Source: Polyangiaceae bacterium (lineage in GTDB: Bacteria; Myxococcota_A; Polyangia; Polyangiales; Polyangiaceae). From it: a stretch of DNA of 64,000 nt. Below the pieces are notes generated by a model. That model was not told the DNA's origin. It was given only the letters and a program-made list of their open reading frames with translations, and searched no databases. Of this stretch, positions 8,066 to 18,337 are shown in pieces (position 1 is the first letter of the stretch; each line of letters opens with the position of its first letter). The position numbers and the translations under genes are program-made. Location of the stretch: contig JACKEA010000003.1 in the NCBI GenBank assembly GCA_020633235.1, positions 558,001 through 622,000 of the forward strand, written 5' to 3'.

Positions 8066-10093
8066 TCAGGACCAGCCTGCGGCGGTGAGCACCCGAGCGC
8101 ACAGACCGAGATACACCGTGCGCCGAACCGTGGCGACATCCGCAATCCGCGGCACGGCGCTGGCCTCCAGCTCTTCGAGTGTCTCGCCGCGCCCCGCTCG
8201 ACTCAGCACCAACGCCATGGAGGCGGGGAGGCCCAGGCGGGCGGTGCTGAACGGTGCCGTCGTCACTCGCTCGATCGGCGACGACCTTACCGGCGCCAGC
8301 ATGGCGTAGATGGCGGCATCGTCGAAGGCATCCATCACCGCGCCGGCCAACAGCGCTTCCGGCGCGCCGAACACCTGCGTCGGGCTCTCCCCCGGCTCGG
8401 CGCCGGTCTCGAACAACAGCTCCGCTTCCGGCCAGCTCATGAGCGACGCAATACGACGACGATGCTGCGACGCGAGGGCGTGGGTGACCAAGGCCGACGA
8501 TGCGGCGCCGCCGTCCACCAGCGCCTGACCCAGACGACGGCCGTGGCGCCAGCCCTCCGCGAGCGCTTCCTCGATGGCGACGGTCGGCACGCCTTGCTCC
8601 GCCAAGATGCTGCCGAGCAACTCGTGCGCGTCGGTGGAGGACGTGAAGTAGGGCACGCCGTCGCGAAAGTAGACGCGCTTTTGCTCCCGGCCACGCCGAG
8701 CGCACAGAAGCCCGGTTCTTCCTTCCGCCACGGCATCGAAGAGCATTCGGGGCAACGTGCGCTGCTGTGGTCGCCAGCGCTCGCTGGCGCGCAGCGCGAC
8801 GGCGTCGAAGAACCGGTACGCAGGGCGGGTCGCCAAGGCTGCGAGCTCCGCGAGCTCACTCAGAGCGGCGAGTGGGCTTCCGTTGCGGCTCACCCGCGCA
8901 TCCGCGCCAAACGCACCCGTGGCGACGCCACCCAGGACCTGAGCCAGGGAAACGGGCTGTCCGAGCCTGCCGCCGGCGGGCTGAACTCGGTACTCGACGG
9001 GCGCGGGGTGGATGGTCGCGTGGGCCAGCTCCACGGGCTCCGGCTCATCGAGCACCAGCGTCACTTCTTCCGTGAACGGCAGATCGCTCGGCCGCTCGTC
9101 GCGCGGCGGGGCCGGCGGGGGCGTCGCGGGCTTCTCGCGAACGTCGCTCTTGAGCTCCAGGAGGCCCATGTCCGTGAGCCATTCGCTGAGGGCGAAGGTG
9201 GACAACGTGAGGCGGTGCCGCGCGGCAATTTGCCCAATCTCCGCGGCCATCTCCAGGGCGGAGCCAAAGCGCCGGGACGGCAGTGACGACAGCGCGCTCC
9301 CGAGCAGCGCCATCACGTCCTCGGGGAACCGCGGAGCGTGGCGCTCGAGCACGCTCAGATCCCCCGCGTGCAAGCTGCGCAAGATCTCGAGCTCGTTCTG
9401 GCCGGGAAACAGGGCCTCGCCGCACAACATCTCGGCGAGCACCACGGCGACCGAGAACAAGTCACTGCGCGCATCCAAGGGCAAGCCCATGGCCTGCTCC
9501 GGCGAGATGTAGCCCACCTTGCCCTTCAGCTCTCCGGGCGCAGTGCGAGAATCGAGCTCCGCTGCGCGCACGATGCCGAAGTCTCCGAGCTTCACCTCCC
9601 CCGCCGACCCAATCAGGATGTTGCCGGGTGACACGTCCCGGTGCACCAAGTGCAACGGTCGGCCCCAGTCGTCGCAGGCAGAGTGCGCGACGGACAACGC
9701 CGCGAGCACTTCCCTCGCGATGAACAAAGCTGCGGCGGGATCCACCGTGCGGCGACGGGCGGCGATGCGACACAGGAGATCCGCGACGCTCATCCCCTCC
9801 ACCAGCTCCAACACCAAGTACAGCTGGCCGTCGTCTTCTCCGAAGTCGATCACCTGAACCAGGTTCGGATGCGACAGCCCCGCGTGAATCCGCGCCTCGT
9901 CGCAGAACATGGCGACCACGCGCGGATCCCCGGCGTGTTGCGGCAAGATACGCTTCACCGCGACGCGCTTCGAGAAGCCGCGGGGCCCGGAGCGCTGTGC
10001 TTCGTACACCTCCGCCATGCCGCCGCTACCAATGAGCCGTAGGAGCTCGTAGCGGCCGAGCCGTTGAGTCGGGCCTCCTCGAAGCGCGCGCAT
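8066..10093 (-). CDS. Ser/Thr protein kinase with C-terminal DUF4388/PATAN-like domain
   Basis: 675 residues. The kinase domain spans about residues 12-275: IGSGGMAEVY, VAVKRI, VHRDVSPGNILI, DFGIVRA, GYISPEQAMG. A proline-rich linker (about 320-400) leads to a C-terminal region (about 435-590) that matches the DUF4388/PATAN pattern. That pattern comprises a TGLLCARRG...KRVYFRDGVPYFTSS element, an LGSILAEQGV helix and a repeated GRRLGQALVDGG motif. Such domains occur in myxobacterial regulators of motility and development, so this kinase probably receives a protein-interaction signal through its tail. The ATG at 10093 gives a normal kinase N-terminus. Confidence 0.87.
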   Translation of the reverse strand: MRALRGGPTQRLGRYELLRLIGSGGMAEVYEAQRSGPRGFSKRVAVKRILPQHAGDPRVVAMFCDEARIHAGLSHPNLVQVIDFGEDDGQLYLVLELVEGMSVADLLCRIAARRRTVDPAAALFIAREVLAALSVAHSACDDWGRPLHLVHRDVSPGNILIGSAGEVKLGDFGIVRAAELDSRTAPGELKGKVGYISPEQAMGLPLDARSDLFSVAVVLAEMLCGEALFPGQNELEILRSLHAGDLSVLERHAPRFPEDVMALLGSALSSLPSRRFGSALEMAAEIGQIAARHRLTLSTFALSEWLTDMGLLELKSDVREKPATPPPAPPRDERPSDLPFTEEVTLVLDEPEPVELAHATIHPAPVEYRVQPAGGRLGQPVSLAQVLGGVATGAFGADARVSRNGSPLAALSELAELAALATRPAYRFFDAVALRASERWRPQQRTLPRMLFDAVAEGRTGLLCARRGREQKRVYFRDGVPYFTSSTDAHELLGSILAEQGVPTVAIEEALAEGWRHGRRLGQALVDGGAASSALVTHALASQHRRRIASLMSWPEAELLFETGAEPGESPTQVFGAPEALLAGAVMDAFDDAAIYAMLAPVRSSPIERVTTAPFSTARLGLPASMALVLSRAGRGETLEELEASAVPRIADVATVRRTVYLGLCARVLTAAGWS

Positions 10094-10176
10094 TGTCGCC
10101 AACCCTAAGGATACACCGTCTGGTCGGCTTCGTCCTCGGGTGCGCGTCGAGAGCACACACGCACACCCTGTGCGAA

Positions 10177-11442
10177 TCAGTGAGCGGGTATGCCCGGCGG
10201 CGGGAAGCTCTGACACAGCTCCCTCACCTCGCCGGCAACTCGACCGATGACCGCTTCGTCTTCCGGAGCGCGCACGACTTCGTCCATCCAAGCGGCGAGC
10301 TTCTTCATCTCGCTCGCCCCCATGCCTCGGGTGGTGATGGCGGGAGTGCCGATGCGAAGCCCGGACGGGTCGAAGGGCTTTCGGGGATCGAAGGGAATGG
10401 AGTTGTAGTTTGCCACGATGCCCGCGCGATCGAGCGCCTTCGCCGCCACCTTGCCGGGGGTGTTCTTGGGTGTGAGGTCCAGGAGCACCAGGTGGTTGTC
10501 CGTCCCGCCCGTGATCAAGGAGAAGCCCTTCTGCGCAAGTGCCTCGGCGAGCACCTTGGCGTTGTCGACCACGGCTTGGGCGTAACGCTTGAACTCCGGC
10601 TGCTGCGCCTCCAACGCCGCCACCGCGATGCCCGCCGTGGTGTGGTTGTGGGGCCCACCTTGAAGTCCCGGAAAAACCGCTCGATCGATGTCCTTCCGGT
10701 GCTCTTCCTTGCACAGGATGATGCCCCCGCGCGGCCCCCGCAGCGTCTTGTGGGTGGTGCTGGTGACCACGTCGGCGATGCCCACCGGCGACGGGTGGGC
10801 GCCACCCGCCACCAATCCGGAGATGTGCGCGATGTCGGCGCACAGCTTGGCTCCCACCTCGTCGGCTATCTCGCGGAACTTGTCGAACTCGAGGACGCGC
10901 GGGTAGGCCGTCGTGCCACACCAGATGATCTTCGGCTTGTGCTCGCGAGCCAGGGAGCGGACCTGATCGAAGTCGATGCGATGATCGTCCTTGCGCACAC
11001 CGTAGGCGTGGCTCGCGAAGTACTTGCCCGTGATGCTCACGTTCCAGCCGTGGGTGAGGTGTCCACCGGACGGCAGGCCGAGTCCCATGATGGGGTCGTG
11101 GGGCTGGCAGAACGCCAAGTACACCGCCAGGTTCGCCGGGCTCCCGCTGTAGGGCTGCACATTGACGTGCTCCGCGCCGAATAGCGCCTTCAGTCGGGAC
11201 ACGGCCAGCTCCTCGACCTGGTCGATGACCTGCTGTCCCTCGTAGTACCGCTTGCCTGCGTAGCCCTCGGAGTACTTGTTGGTCAGAACCGACCCGGTCG
11301 CCTCCAGCACCGCGCGAGAAACGTAGTTTTCGCTCGGAATCAGCCGGATCTTGTCGGTCTCGCGGCTTTCTTCCTCGCGGATCAGCCGGGCAATCTCGGG
11401 GTCGCGTTCCGTGAGCGGCGGGTCGATGCGGGGTGTGGACAT
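10177..11442 (-). CDS. glyA: Serine hydroxymethyltransferase
   Basis: About 421 residues, the standard length. It interconverts serine and glycine with tetrahydrofolate and supplies one-carbon units. Family motifs are intact: IPSENYVSRAVLEATGS, TNKYSEGYAGKRYYEGQ, the PLP-lysine motif TSTTHKTLRGPRGG, and NTTPKNTPGK-like folate-site residues (LTPKNTPGK). The start was set at the ATG at 11442 (MSTPRIDPPLTERDPEI) rather than the in-frame upstream Met at 11514, because the longer form adds a tail outside the family. The gene is monocistronic here, divergent from the large kinase-ATPase gene. Confidence 0.95.
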   Translation of the reverse strand: MSTPRIDPPLTERDPEIARLIREEESRETDKIRLIPSENYVSRAVLEATGSVLTNKYSEGYAGKRYYEGQQVIDQVEELAVSRLKALFGAEHVNVQPYSGSPANLAVYLAFCQPHDPIMGLGLPSGGHLTHGWNVSITGKYFASHAYGVRKDDHRIDFDQVRSLAREHKPKIIWCGTTAYPRVLEFDKFREIADEVGAKLCADIAHISGLVAGGAHPSPVGIADVVTSTTHKTLRGPRGGIILCKEEHRKDIDRAVFPGLQGGPHNHTTAGIAVAALEAQQPEFKRYAQAVVDNAKVLAEALAQKGFSLITGGTDNHLVLLDLTPKNTPGKVAAKALDRAGIVANYNSIPFDPRKPFDPSGLRIGTPAITTRGMGASEMKKLAAWMDEVVRAPEDEAVIGRVAGEVRELCQSFPPPGIPAH

Positions 11443-11602
11443 GGCCGGCAGGGTAGCGTCCACACCGGGCGGAACCAAGGGCTCACCGGCCTGCTCGTAA
11501 GCCGTGGCAACCATTGAAAAATATGGCTATGCTGAAACGAATTTGGTCGAGGGTCCGCGGGCTCTCGACTGAGGGTCGACCCGGACTAAACTCGCGCCGC
11601 CC

Positions 11603-14600
11603 ATGGCAAACGGGGGCAACGTGGATCCAAAGCCCAAAGTGCCGTCGGAAAAAGACGGTGCGACGACCGACTCGGCCGTCAGTGGCACATCTGCGCCCGC
11701 CGCCGACGCTGACAACGTCACCGCTGCGTCACGTTTGTCCGGACTGCCACCCGAAGCAGAGCCGGAAGAGGACGAGGACAGCGCGCCCCCGAGCATCCCC
11801 TCCGCCGCATCGCTGAAGGAGAGCTCGATCCTGAACGTGTCGGCCCCGGAGATCACTCCGCTCGGGACGCCGTCGCCAGTTCTCCCCGGACACGTCATCG
11901 CCAATCGCTACGAGGTCGAAAAGGTCATCGGCGAAGGCGGCATGGGGATCGTGTATCGCTGCCGCGATCTTGCCAGCAATCACCAGGTCGCCATCAAGCG
12001 AGTGATCCCACCCGAGAGCAAGCTCGCGGCCGAGTACGTGATGTGGTTCTACAAGGAGGCGCGGGCACTCGCGGCTCTGAACCATCCCTGCATCGTTCGC
12101 GCACAGGATTTCGGCCAGCTCGCCGACGGCACCCCGTACTTGGCGATGGATCTCGCCGCCGGTGTCTCGCTCCACGATCTGTCTCAGGTCCCGAACCAGT
12201 TCGAGCTGATCTGGTCGACGGTGGATCAGATCCTCGGCGCCCTCGCGCATGCCCACGCGCGAGGCATCATCCATGGGGACCTCAAGCCTTCGAACGTGCT
12301 GGTGGAAGAGCGCACCGGCGAGCCGCCGCTGGTCCACATCCTGGATTTCGGCCTGGCGTGGCTCAAACAGGACCCCCACGACGAACGGCTGGATGGCTCC
12401 AAACCCATCGAATTCACGCCCCACGCCGGCGCCGGCACTCCCGGCTACATGGCCCCGGAGCAGATCCAGCACGAGATGCACCACGTGTGCGGGGCAACGG
12501 ACCTGTATGCCCTCGGCTGCATTCTCTACAAGTTCCTCTCCGGGCGCTCCGTGTTCTCGGGGGATCCGAAAGAGCTACTGCGCCTCCACGCCTTCGAGAA
12601 GACGCCGGAGCTGAAGCTCGCGATACCCGCACCTCAAGGAGTCGTCGCCTTCGTCCATCGGCTGCTCGCCAAGCGCCCGTGGGATCGCTTCGAGTTCGCT
12701 GCCGAGGCCCGCGCCGTGTGGGGCGAGTGGCGGCCCACGGCGGATGCCCACGAGAACGTCTGGACCTTCCCGGAGCTGCCCCGCTACGCAGCCCAGCCTC
12801 CGGCGCCCACCACGCGCAAGACCGGACCTCCGCGGGGTGAAGCTCGAGCGCTGGGCGCCGCACCTCAACGTGCCCCCGGGCTGCTCAGCATTCGGCAGAG
12901 CCCGCTGGTCGGTCGCGACGACGTGAAGCGCATCCTCCGGGAGGTGTGCGACGACGTGATCGAAGGCGTCGGCGAGCCACACCGCTTGGTGATCCTGGTG
13001 GGCGGCGCCGGCGTAGGCAAGAGCCGCATCGCGGAGTGGCTGTGCGAGGTGGTGCACGAGGAGGGGACGATGATCCCGCTCCGCGCGCGCTACCGCCCGA
13101 TCCGCAGCCCGCTGGACGGCATGCTCGGCGGCGTGACGCAGTACTTCAACTTCGAGCGTTCCGACCGCAACGTCATCGAAAAATCGCTGCTTTCCCGCTG
13201 GAAGGTCTCGCCCGACGACAAGAACGGCCGCGCCTGGGTGGCGGGCGCCGCGGAGTGGCTCCGGCCGTTGTCGCCGGAGCAACCGGTGGGACCGAGCGGT
13301 ATTCGCTTCACCCTCGACACGCTGGAAACCCGGCGGCTCGTGATCCGCTACAGCCTGCGGCGCCTGGCGCGGGGTCGGCCGATGCTGTTCTTCATGGACG
13401 ACCTGCATCACGCCGGCGAGACCACCTTCGACGGCTTGCTCGGCATCCATCGCGACGAGCGCGATCAACGCATCGTGATCGTCGCCACGGTCCGCTCCGA
13501 AGACGTGCAGCTCGGTACGCCGGCAGCGGAGCGGCTGCGTCATCTGCGCGAGGTCCTCGACGGCGTGGTGGTGGACGTCAAGCCGATGGACGCGGACACC
13601 ACCGCCTCTCTCTTGCGCGCATCGCTGCCGCTGGAAGACGCCGCCGTGCTCGAGGCCGCTCGCCGCAGCCGCGGCAACCCGCTGTTCGCGCTGCAACAAC
13701 TCCACGCCTGGGCGCTGGCCGGCAACATGCAGCTCGCGGGCGGCACCTACAGCGTGCCCGAAGAGGTCTTGGCCGTGCGCCCGCAGACCACGGCGGAGCT
13801 GTGGGACAGCCGGGTCTCCGCGCTACCCGAAGGTCAGCGCCTGGCCGCCTATGCCGTAGCGACGCTGGGTGGCGACATTCGCCGCGGGGTGCTCCACTCC
13901 TTGCTCACGGTCCTGGGTCTGCCGGCAGACGACGCCATCATCAGCTTGCAAAACGCCGAGATCATCCTGCCGCGCGGCTCCGGTCGCTATCAGTGGCCCC
14001 ACGCCCTGTTGCAGGAGCACCTGCTCGCGCAGCTGATGGAGCGCCCCGACGCGAAGAACGTGTTCATCGCGGCGGCGGACTCGCTGGCCGCCCATCCCCT
14101 GTCCAACACGCGACGCATCGTCCGACAGCGAGTCGCCAACCTGTTGTACGCCGGCGAGCCCGACGCCGCCGGTGGCCTGCTCTTCGGCTTCTTGCAGAAC
14201 GCCTGGCTGGGCGCGCGGGAGCCGCTGGCCACGCTGGGCGATCTGGAGCTCTTGAAGGGCCACCTCAAGGGCCGCTCCCTGGCCCTCAAGCACCGCTGGC
14301 AGGCAGAAGCCTTGCGCCATCTCGGCCGCGCCGAGGACGCCACGACGCACGCGGAGATCGCACGCGAGCGTTTCGAGGAGCTCGACGACAAAGAGAACCT
14401 CGCTCACACGCTACGCCTGCTCGGCCACCTGGCGAGCGAGAAGGGCGCCAGCGGCGAGGGCGTGCTGCTGGTGGATCTCGCCCACCAGATCTTCACCGAG
14501 CTCGGCAACGTGCTCGGGCAAGCTCAGTGCGAGGCGGTAATCGGCGAGATCGAGTACTTGCTCGGCAACTACGAGCGGGCGCGCTCGGTCATCGAGGCGG

Positions 14601-15349
14601 GGGAAAGTCACTTCGCCTTGCTGGGGCAGCCGTTGGGTCGCGGGCAGTGTCTCTTGCTGCTGTCGTGGATCGACCACTCCGAAGGCGCGACGGAACGCGC
14701 CCGCCGCCTGACCTTGGAAGCGCGTTCCGAGTTCGAGCGCGCCGGCTACCGCCTCGGCATCGCCCAGGCCAACGCTTCTTTGTCGCACGTGGAGCACCGC
14801 TTGATGAACTTCTACAGCGCGGAGCTGGGAGCGATGGACGCCCTGGGCGCCTTCGAGTCGCTGCGCACTCCCCGCGGCCAGGCGGCCTGCGAGCGGCTCT
14901 TGGCCATGGTCGGCGTCGACACGGACGATCTGGACATGGCCGAAATCCACGCGGACTTGGCCGCCAGCATCTACACCCAGATGCGCGACCCTTGGGGCAT
15001 CCTCGAGTCGCGCCTTTTGTGCACGCAGATCGCGCTGGCGCGTCGAGACGTAGACACCGCTCGCGCCTTGCTCGAGCAGTGCGCCACCATTCGCGTGGAA
15101 GAAGCCGAGCCGCGCCAGCACTTCCTGCTGACCCAGGCCTGGCTCGAGATCGCCGCGGGCGACGGTGACAAGGCCTACGAGTCCCTGGAAGCCGCCAGTG
15201 AAGTGTTCGGTCAGCGCTCCCGAGCCGGCGACCACACGCCGCACCTGCTGGGCCGCCTTTCTCGCCTGCCCTGGCCGGAGCACGCCCGCCAGCGAATCGA
15301 CGCATGGCGGGCCCTGCTGAACGACCGTTCCCGCCGCGCCAGCGAGTAG
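11603..15349 (+). CDS. Giant Ser/Thr kinase - AAA/STAND ATPase - TPR signalling protein
   Basis: 1248 residues. An acidic low-complexity N-terminus (1-100) precedes a kinase domain (about 108-375) with IGEGGMGIVY, VAIKRV, IIHGDLKPSN, DFGLAW and GTPGYMAPEQ. The HRD arginine is Gly, so this is a non-RD kinase that should not need activation-loop phosphorylation. An ATPase domain follows: LVGRDDVKR, Walker A GGAGVGKS near residue 470 and Walker B MLFFMDDLHH near 594. The C-terminal half (about 800-1230) is TPR-like helices. The architecture matches PknK-type kinases that sense ligands and switch by ATP hydrolysis. It is followed 90 bp later by a hybrid histidine kinase on the same strand. Confidence 0.9.
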   Translation: MANGGNVDPKPKVPSEKDGATTDSAVSGTSAPAADADNVTAASRLSGLPPEAEPEEDEDSAPPSIPSAASLKESSILNVSAPEITPLGTPSPVLPGHVIANRYEVEKVIGEGGMGIVYRCRDLASNHQVAIKRVIPPESKLAAEYVMWFYKEARALAALNHPCIVRAQDFGQLADGTPYLAMDLAAGVSLHDLSQVPNQFELIWSTVDQILGALAHAHARGIIHGDLKPSNVLVEERTGEPPLVHILDFGLAWLKQDPHDERLDGSKPIEFTPHAGAGTPGYMAPEQIQHEMHHVCGATDLYALGCILYKFLSGRSVFSGDPKELLRLHAFEKTPELKLAIPAPQGVVAFVHRLLAKRPWDRFEFAAEARAVWGEWRPTADAHENVWTFPELPRYAAQPPAPTTRKTGPPRGEARALGAAPQRAPGLLSIRQSPLVGRDDVKRILREVCDDVIEGVGEPHRLVILVGGAGVGKSRIAEWLCEVVHEEGTMIPLRARYRPIRSPLDGMLGGVTQYFNFERSDRNVIEKSLLSRWKVSPDDKNGRAWVAGAAEWLRPLSPEQPVGPSGIRFTLDTLETRRLVIRYSLRRLARGRPMLFFMDDLHHAGETTFDGLLGIHRDERDQRIVIVATVRSEDVQLGTPAAERLRHLREVLDGVVVDVKPMDADTTASLLRASLPLEDAAVLEAARRSRGNPLFALQQLHAWALAGNMQLAGGTYSVPEEVLAVRPQTTAELWDSRVSALPEGQRLAAYAVATLGGDIRRGVLHSLLTVLGLPADDAIISLQNAEIILPRGSGRYQWPHALLQEHLLAQLMERPDAKNVFIAAADSLAAHPLSNTRRIVRQRVANLLYAGEPDAAGGLLFGFLQNAWLGAREPLATLGDLELLKGHLKGRSLALKHRWQAEALRHLGRAEDATTHAEIARERFEELDDKENLAHTLRLLGHLASEKGASGEGVLLVDLAHQIFTELGNVLGQAQCEAVIGEIEYLLGNYERARSVIEAGESHFALLGQPLGRGQCLLLLSWIDHSEGATERARRLTLEARSEFERAGYRLGIAQANASLSHVEHRLMNFYSAELGAMDALGAFESLRTPRGQAACERLLAMVGVDTDDLDMAEIHADLAASIYTQMRDPWGILESRLLCTQIALARRDVDTARALLEQCATIRVEEAEPRQHFLLTQAWLEIAAGDGDKAYESLEAASEVFGQRSRAGDHTPHLLGRLSRLPWPEHARQRIDAWRALLNDRSRRASE

Positions 15350-15439
15350 CCCGCCGCTTCTTTTGTCGGTCCGGCGCGAGCCCCGTCGCGTTCCACCTCA
15401 AGATGCGCGGCGCGGTGCCGTTTGCTCGGCTGGAGAGTC

Positions 15440-17233
15440 ATGAGCTCGGTCGCCCACATCTGGGGCCGGATCCTCGCGTGGGCGGTGCCCCCCGGCTTGG
15501 CAGAAGCCGATCCGGACACGGCCCGTCGCGCCCGGCTGGTCACGGCGATGCTCCTCATCATCGCGCCGCCGGCGTCGTTCATCGGGCTGGTGCACGCCAT
15601 CCGAGGCTCCGCTCTGCAGGCGGTGGTCCTGCTCGCGGGCGTGTTGATCGCTGGCGGGTCCATCGCCTACCTGCGACGAACCGGTCGAGTACGCGTGGTG
15701 GGCAACATCTCGGCAGCGGTGGTGTTCGTGGGGATCACGGTGGCCGTGGGAGTTCGGGGCGGCTCCAACGCCCAGTCCATCATGGTGCTGTCGATGGCCC
15801 CGCTCATCGCCGTGTTCGTCGCAGGCGTGAAGGATGGTCTGTGGTGGACGGTGGCCACCATGGTGGAGCCGCCGATCTGGGTCCTGCTGGAGCGACTCGG
15901 CCTTCGCATCCCGGACCAGATGGGGACCGACGGTCGTTGGATCGTGTCACTGACGCTGCCCACGATGTTCATCGCGGCGGTCGTGTCCGTCAGCATTGCT
16001 TACGTCAAGGCGCGCGACGCCGCGGTGAGCGGACGGGTAGCGGCGGAAGTCGAGCGCCAGAAGGCCCTCCGTGACGTGGAGTCGGCACGTGCCGACCGCA
16101 TGAACGCCATCGGACAGCTCGCCGCGGGCGTGGCTCACGAGATCAACAACCCCTTGGCCTACGTGGTCGGTAACCTGACCTACATCCACGAGCTGTTGAC
16201 CGAGCACGAGCAGGAGTGCGCGCGCGATCCGGAGCTGCACCAGGCGCTCGTGGAGTCGCTCCAAGGCGCGCTCCGGGCTCAGCGCATCGTCGGGGACCTC
16301 CGGGCCTACGCCCGGGTGGACCCGGAACGAATAGAACCGACCGACGTGCGTCGGGCGCTGTCGTCGTCGCTGCAGCTCGTGTTCGGCGAGCTCAAGCATC
16401 GCGCCCGGGTGACCGAGGAGTACGACGACGACGTGCCCTTGGTCGCGGCAGACGAGTCTCGCTTGGCTCAAGTCTTCGTCAACGTGTTGGTGAACGCCGC
16501 CCACGCCCTGCCCGAAGGCCGCGCTGAAGAGCACGAAGTCCGCTTGCGTCTGAAGCGGAGCGCCGATGGCGTAGTGGTCGAAATCAGCGATACCGGAGAG
16601 GGCATCGCCGAAGAGGCGCTGCCGCACGTGTTCGAGCCCTTCTTCACCACCAAGGCTCCGGGACAAGGCACCGGTCTCGGCCTATCTGCCTGCAAGGGCG
16701 TCGTGGACGGCTATGGCGGACGCATCGAGATCGAGTCCACGGTCGGCGCCGGCACCACGGTTCGCGTGGTACTGCCCCCCGTGAAAGCGAGCTCCATGGC
16801 TCCACCAGAGCCCGAAGCGGAGCTCGAGCCGAAAGCGGTGGTCGCGCGGCGGATCCTCGTGGTCGATGACGAGCCGCTGGTGCGCCGCTCCCTGGGTCGA
16901 ATGCTCCGACGCCACTCCGTCACCGCCGCCAGCAGCGGCCGGGAAGCGCTGGAGCTCTTGTCCCACGAGTCCTTCGACATCATCTTCTGCGACCTGATGA
17001 TGCCGGATCTCACCGGCATGGATGTCTACGATGCCCTTCACGCCCGCGGCGACGGCCTCGTGGACAAGCTGGTGTTCGTGAGCGGAGGGGCGTTCACGGA
17101 GCGCGCGCGGGCATTCGTCGACTCGATCGCGAACCCCTGTTTGGACAAGCCCTTCGACCCTACTCGGGTCGAACAGCTCGTGGCCGCAGCCCCGACGGCT
17201 CAGCGCTTGGCTGGCGCGCGGCCCAGCGTCTGA
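15440..17233 (+). CDS. Hybrid sensor histidine kinase with C-terminal receiver
   Basis: 597 residues. The N-terminus has about six membrane helices (residues 35-190) without a recognised sensor domain. A short coiled coil leads to HisKA with the H-box AHEINNPLAY (phosphorylated His233). The ATPase domain has NVLVNAAHAL, DTGEGIAEE and GTGLGLS. After a short linker comes a complete receiver (from about 465, RILVVDDEP; phospho-accepting Asp about 518 in CDLMMPD; Lys in LDKPFDP). Signal transfer to a partner would need a phosphotransfer protein, not seen nearby. The ATG at 15440 has a GGAGAG ribosome-binding site. Its last 34 bp overlap the 3' end of the convergent kinase gene. Confidence 0.92.
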   Translation: MSSVAHIWGRILAWAVPPGLAEADPDTARRARLVTAMLLIIAPPASFIGLVHAIRGSALQAVVLLAGVLIAGGSIAYLRRTGRVRVVGNISAAVVFVGITVAVGVRGGSNAQSIMVLSMAPLIAVFVAGVKDGLWWTVATMVEPPIWVLLERLGLRIPDQMGTDGRWIVSLTLPTMFIAAVVSVSIAYVKARDAAVSGRVAAEVERQKALRDVESARADRMNAIGQLAAGVAHEINNPLAYVVGNLTYIHELLTEHEQECARDPELHQALVESLQGALRAQRIVGDLRAYARVDPERIEPTDVRRALSSSLQLVFGELKHRARVTEEYDDDVPLVAADESRLAQVFVNVLVNAAHALPEGRAEEHEVRLRLKRSADGVVVEISDTGEGIAEEALPHVFEPFFTTKAPGQGTGLGLSACKGVVDGYGGRIEIESTVGAGTTVRVVLPPVKASSMAPPEPEAELEPKAVVARRILVVDDEPLVRRSLGRMLRRHSVTAASSGREALELLSHESFDIIFCDLMMPDLTGMDVYDALHARGDGLVDKLVFVSGGAFTERARAFVDSIANPCLDKPFDPTRVEQLVAAAPTAQRLAGARPSV

Positions 17234-18213
17234 GCGATGTAGTCCTCCCGCTGGGCGATCCCCGGCCCGGCGCGCTGCTCGAGGAACGCCGCTACCTCTC
17301 CCGGTCCGATCGGGGGGCCCGACTTCCGAAGCCAGTCTTCCAGAGCACGCTTCATGCGCAGCGCCGACGGAAAGCGGTGGGCGGGCGACTGCGCCATGGC
17401 CCGAAGCAGCACGCGCTCGAGCTCCGGCGGATAGTCCTCGGACAGCTCGCTCGGGGGCACGAACTCGCCAGCCAGCAGTCGCTCGATGGTGGCGTCCCAA
17501 TTGCCGGTCGCAAATGGGCGCTTGCCGGTGGTCACCTCGTACAGACAGATACCCAAGGTGAATACGTCGGACAGGCGGCTCAGGCGTTTGCCGGCGGCGT
17601 GCTCCGGAGCCATGTAGGCGGCCTTGCCGTCCATCTTGGGGACGTTGCGGCTGCCGGTGGTGCGGGCCCGCGCCACGCCGAAGTCCACCAGCTTCACGCC
17701 GCCCTGTCGCGTCACCATCAAGTTCTGCAAAGACACGTCCGCATGAACCAGACGCACGGCGCTGCCCTTCTCGTCCCGCAGCTCGTGGGCTGCGTGCAGC
17801 GCCACGCAGAAGTCGGCCATCAAACGCGCCCCCATCCGGGGCTCGACGGGCTCGGCCGGCGCGGACTTGGCCGGCTTGATGATGCGAGCCAAGCTCTCTC
17901 CCACCACCCACTCCATGGCGATGTAGAGAACGCCGCCTTCCTCCGCCAACCCGAAGACACGACACACGTTGGGGTGCTCTACGCTGGAGGCATAGCGCGC
18001 CTCGTCCTCGAACAGGCGACGGTAGCCGGCGTCGTGCGCGAGCTCCGGACGGATGGTCTTCACCGCCACCACGCTCCCGCTGGTGGTGTCGAGCGCGGCC
18101 CACACCCGAGCCATTCCACCTTGGGCCACGGCGTAGACGAGCTGGTAGGGGCCGAGCCGGGAGCCGGGGCCGAGCTCGGCGGTCGCTTCTGCAGGTCGTC
18201 CTAGGGCGCTCAT
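17200..18213 (-). CDS. Ser/Thr protein kinase, soluble, non-RD type
   Basis: 337 residues from the ATG at 18213 (MSALGRPAEAT). Kinase motifs: VAQGGMARVW (glycine loop), VAVKTI, VHADVSLQNLMV (catalytic loop with HAD instead of HRD), DFGVARA and AAYMAPEHAAG. The catalytic Asp and Asn are kept, so activity is likely, but the Arg is lost as in non-RD kinases. The C-terminal 60 residues are helical, without membrane segment or sensor. The gene ends inside the 3' end of the hybrid histidine kinase gene (34 bp tail-to-tail overlap) and is divergent from hemL. Confidence 0.87.
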   Translation of the reverse strand: MSALGRPAEATAELGPGSRLGPYQLVYAVAQGGMARVWAALDTTSGSVVAVKTIRPELAHDAGYRRLFEDEARYASSVEHPNVCRVFGLAEEGGVLYIAMEWVVGESLARIIKPAKSAPAEPVEPRMGARLMADFCVALHAAHELRDEKGSAVRLVHADVSLQNLMVTRQGGVKLVDFGVARARTTGSRNVPKMDGKAAYMAPEHAAGKRLSRLSDVFTLGICLYEVTTGKRPFATGNWDATIERLLAGEFVPPSELSEDYPPELERVLLRAMAQSPAHRFPSALRMKRALEDWLRKSGPPIGPGEVAAFLEQRAGPGIAQREDYIAQTLGRAPAKR

Positions 18214-18337
18214 GCGGCGTGGCCGCGGATTACCGCGGGGGAAAATCCTCGCCTCGCTTTCGACGGCCGTCAAATCCGGCGGGCTTTCGGGCTGCTCCCC
18301 GCTCCCCTCCCGCGACGATTCGAGCTAACAAGGAGCC

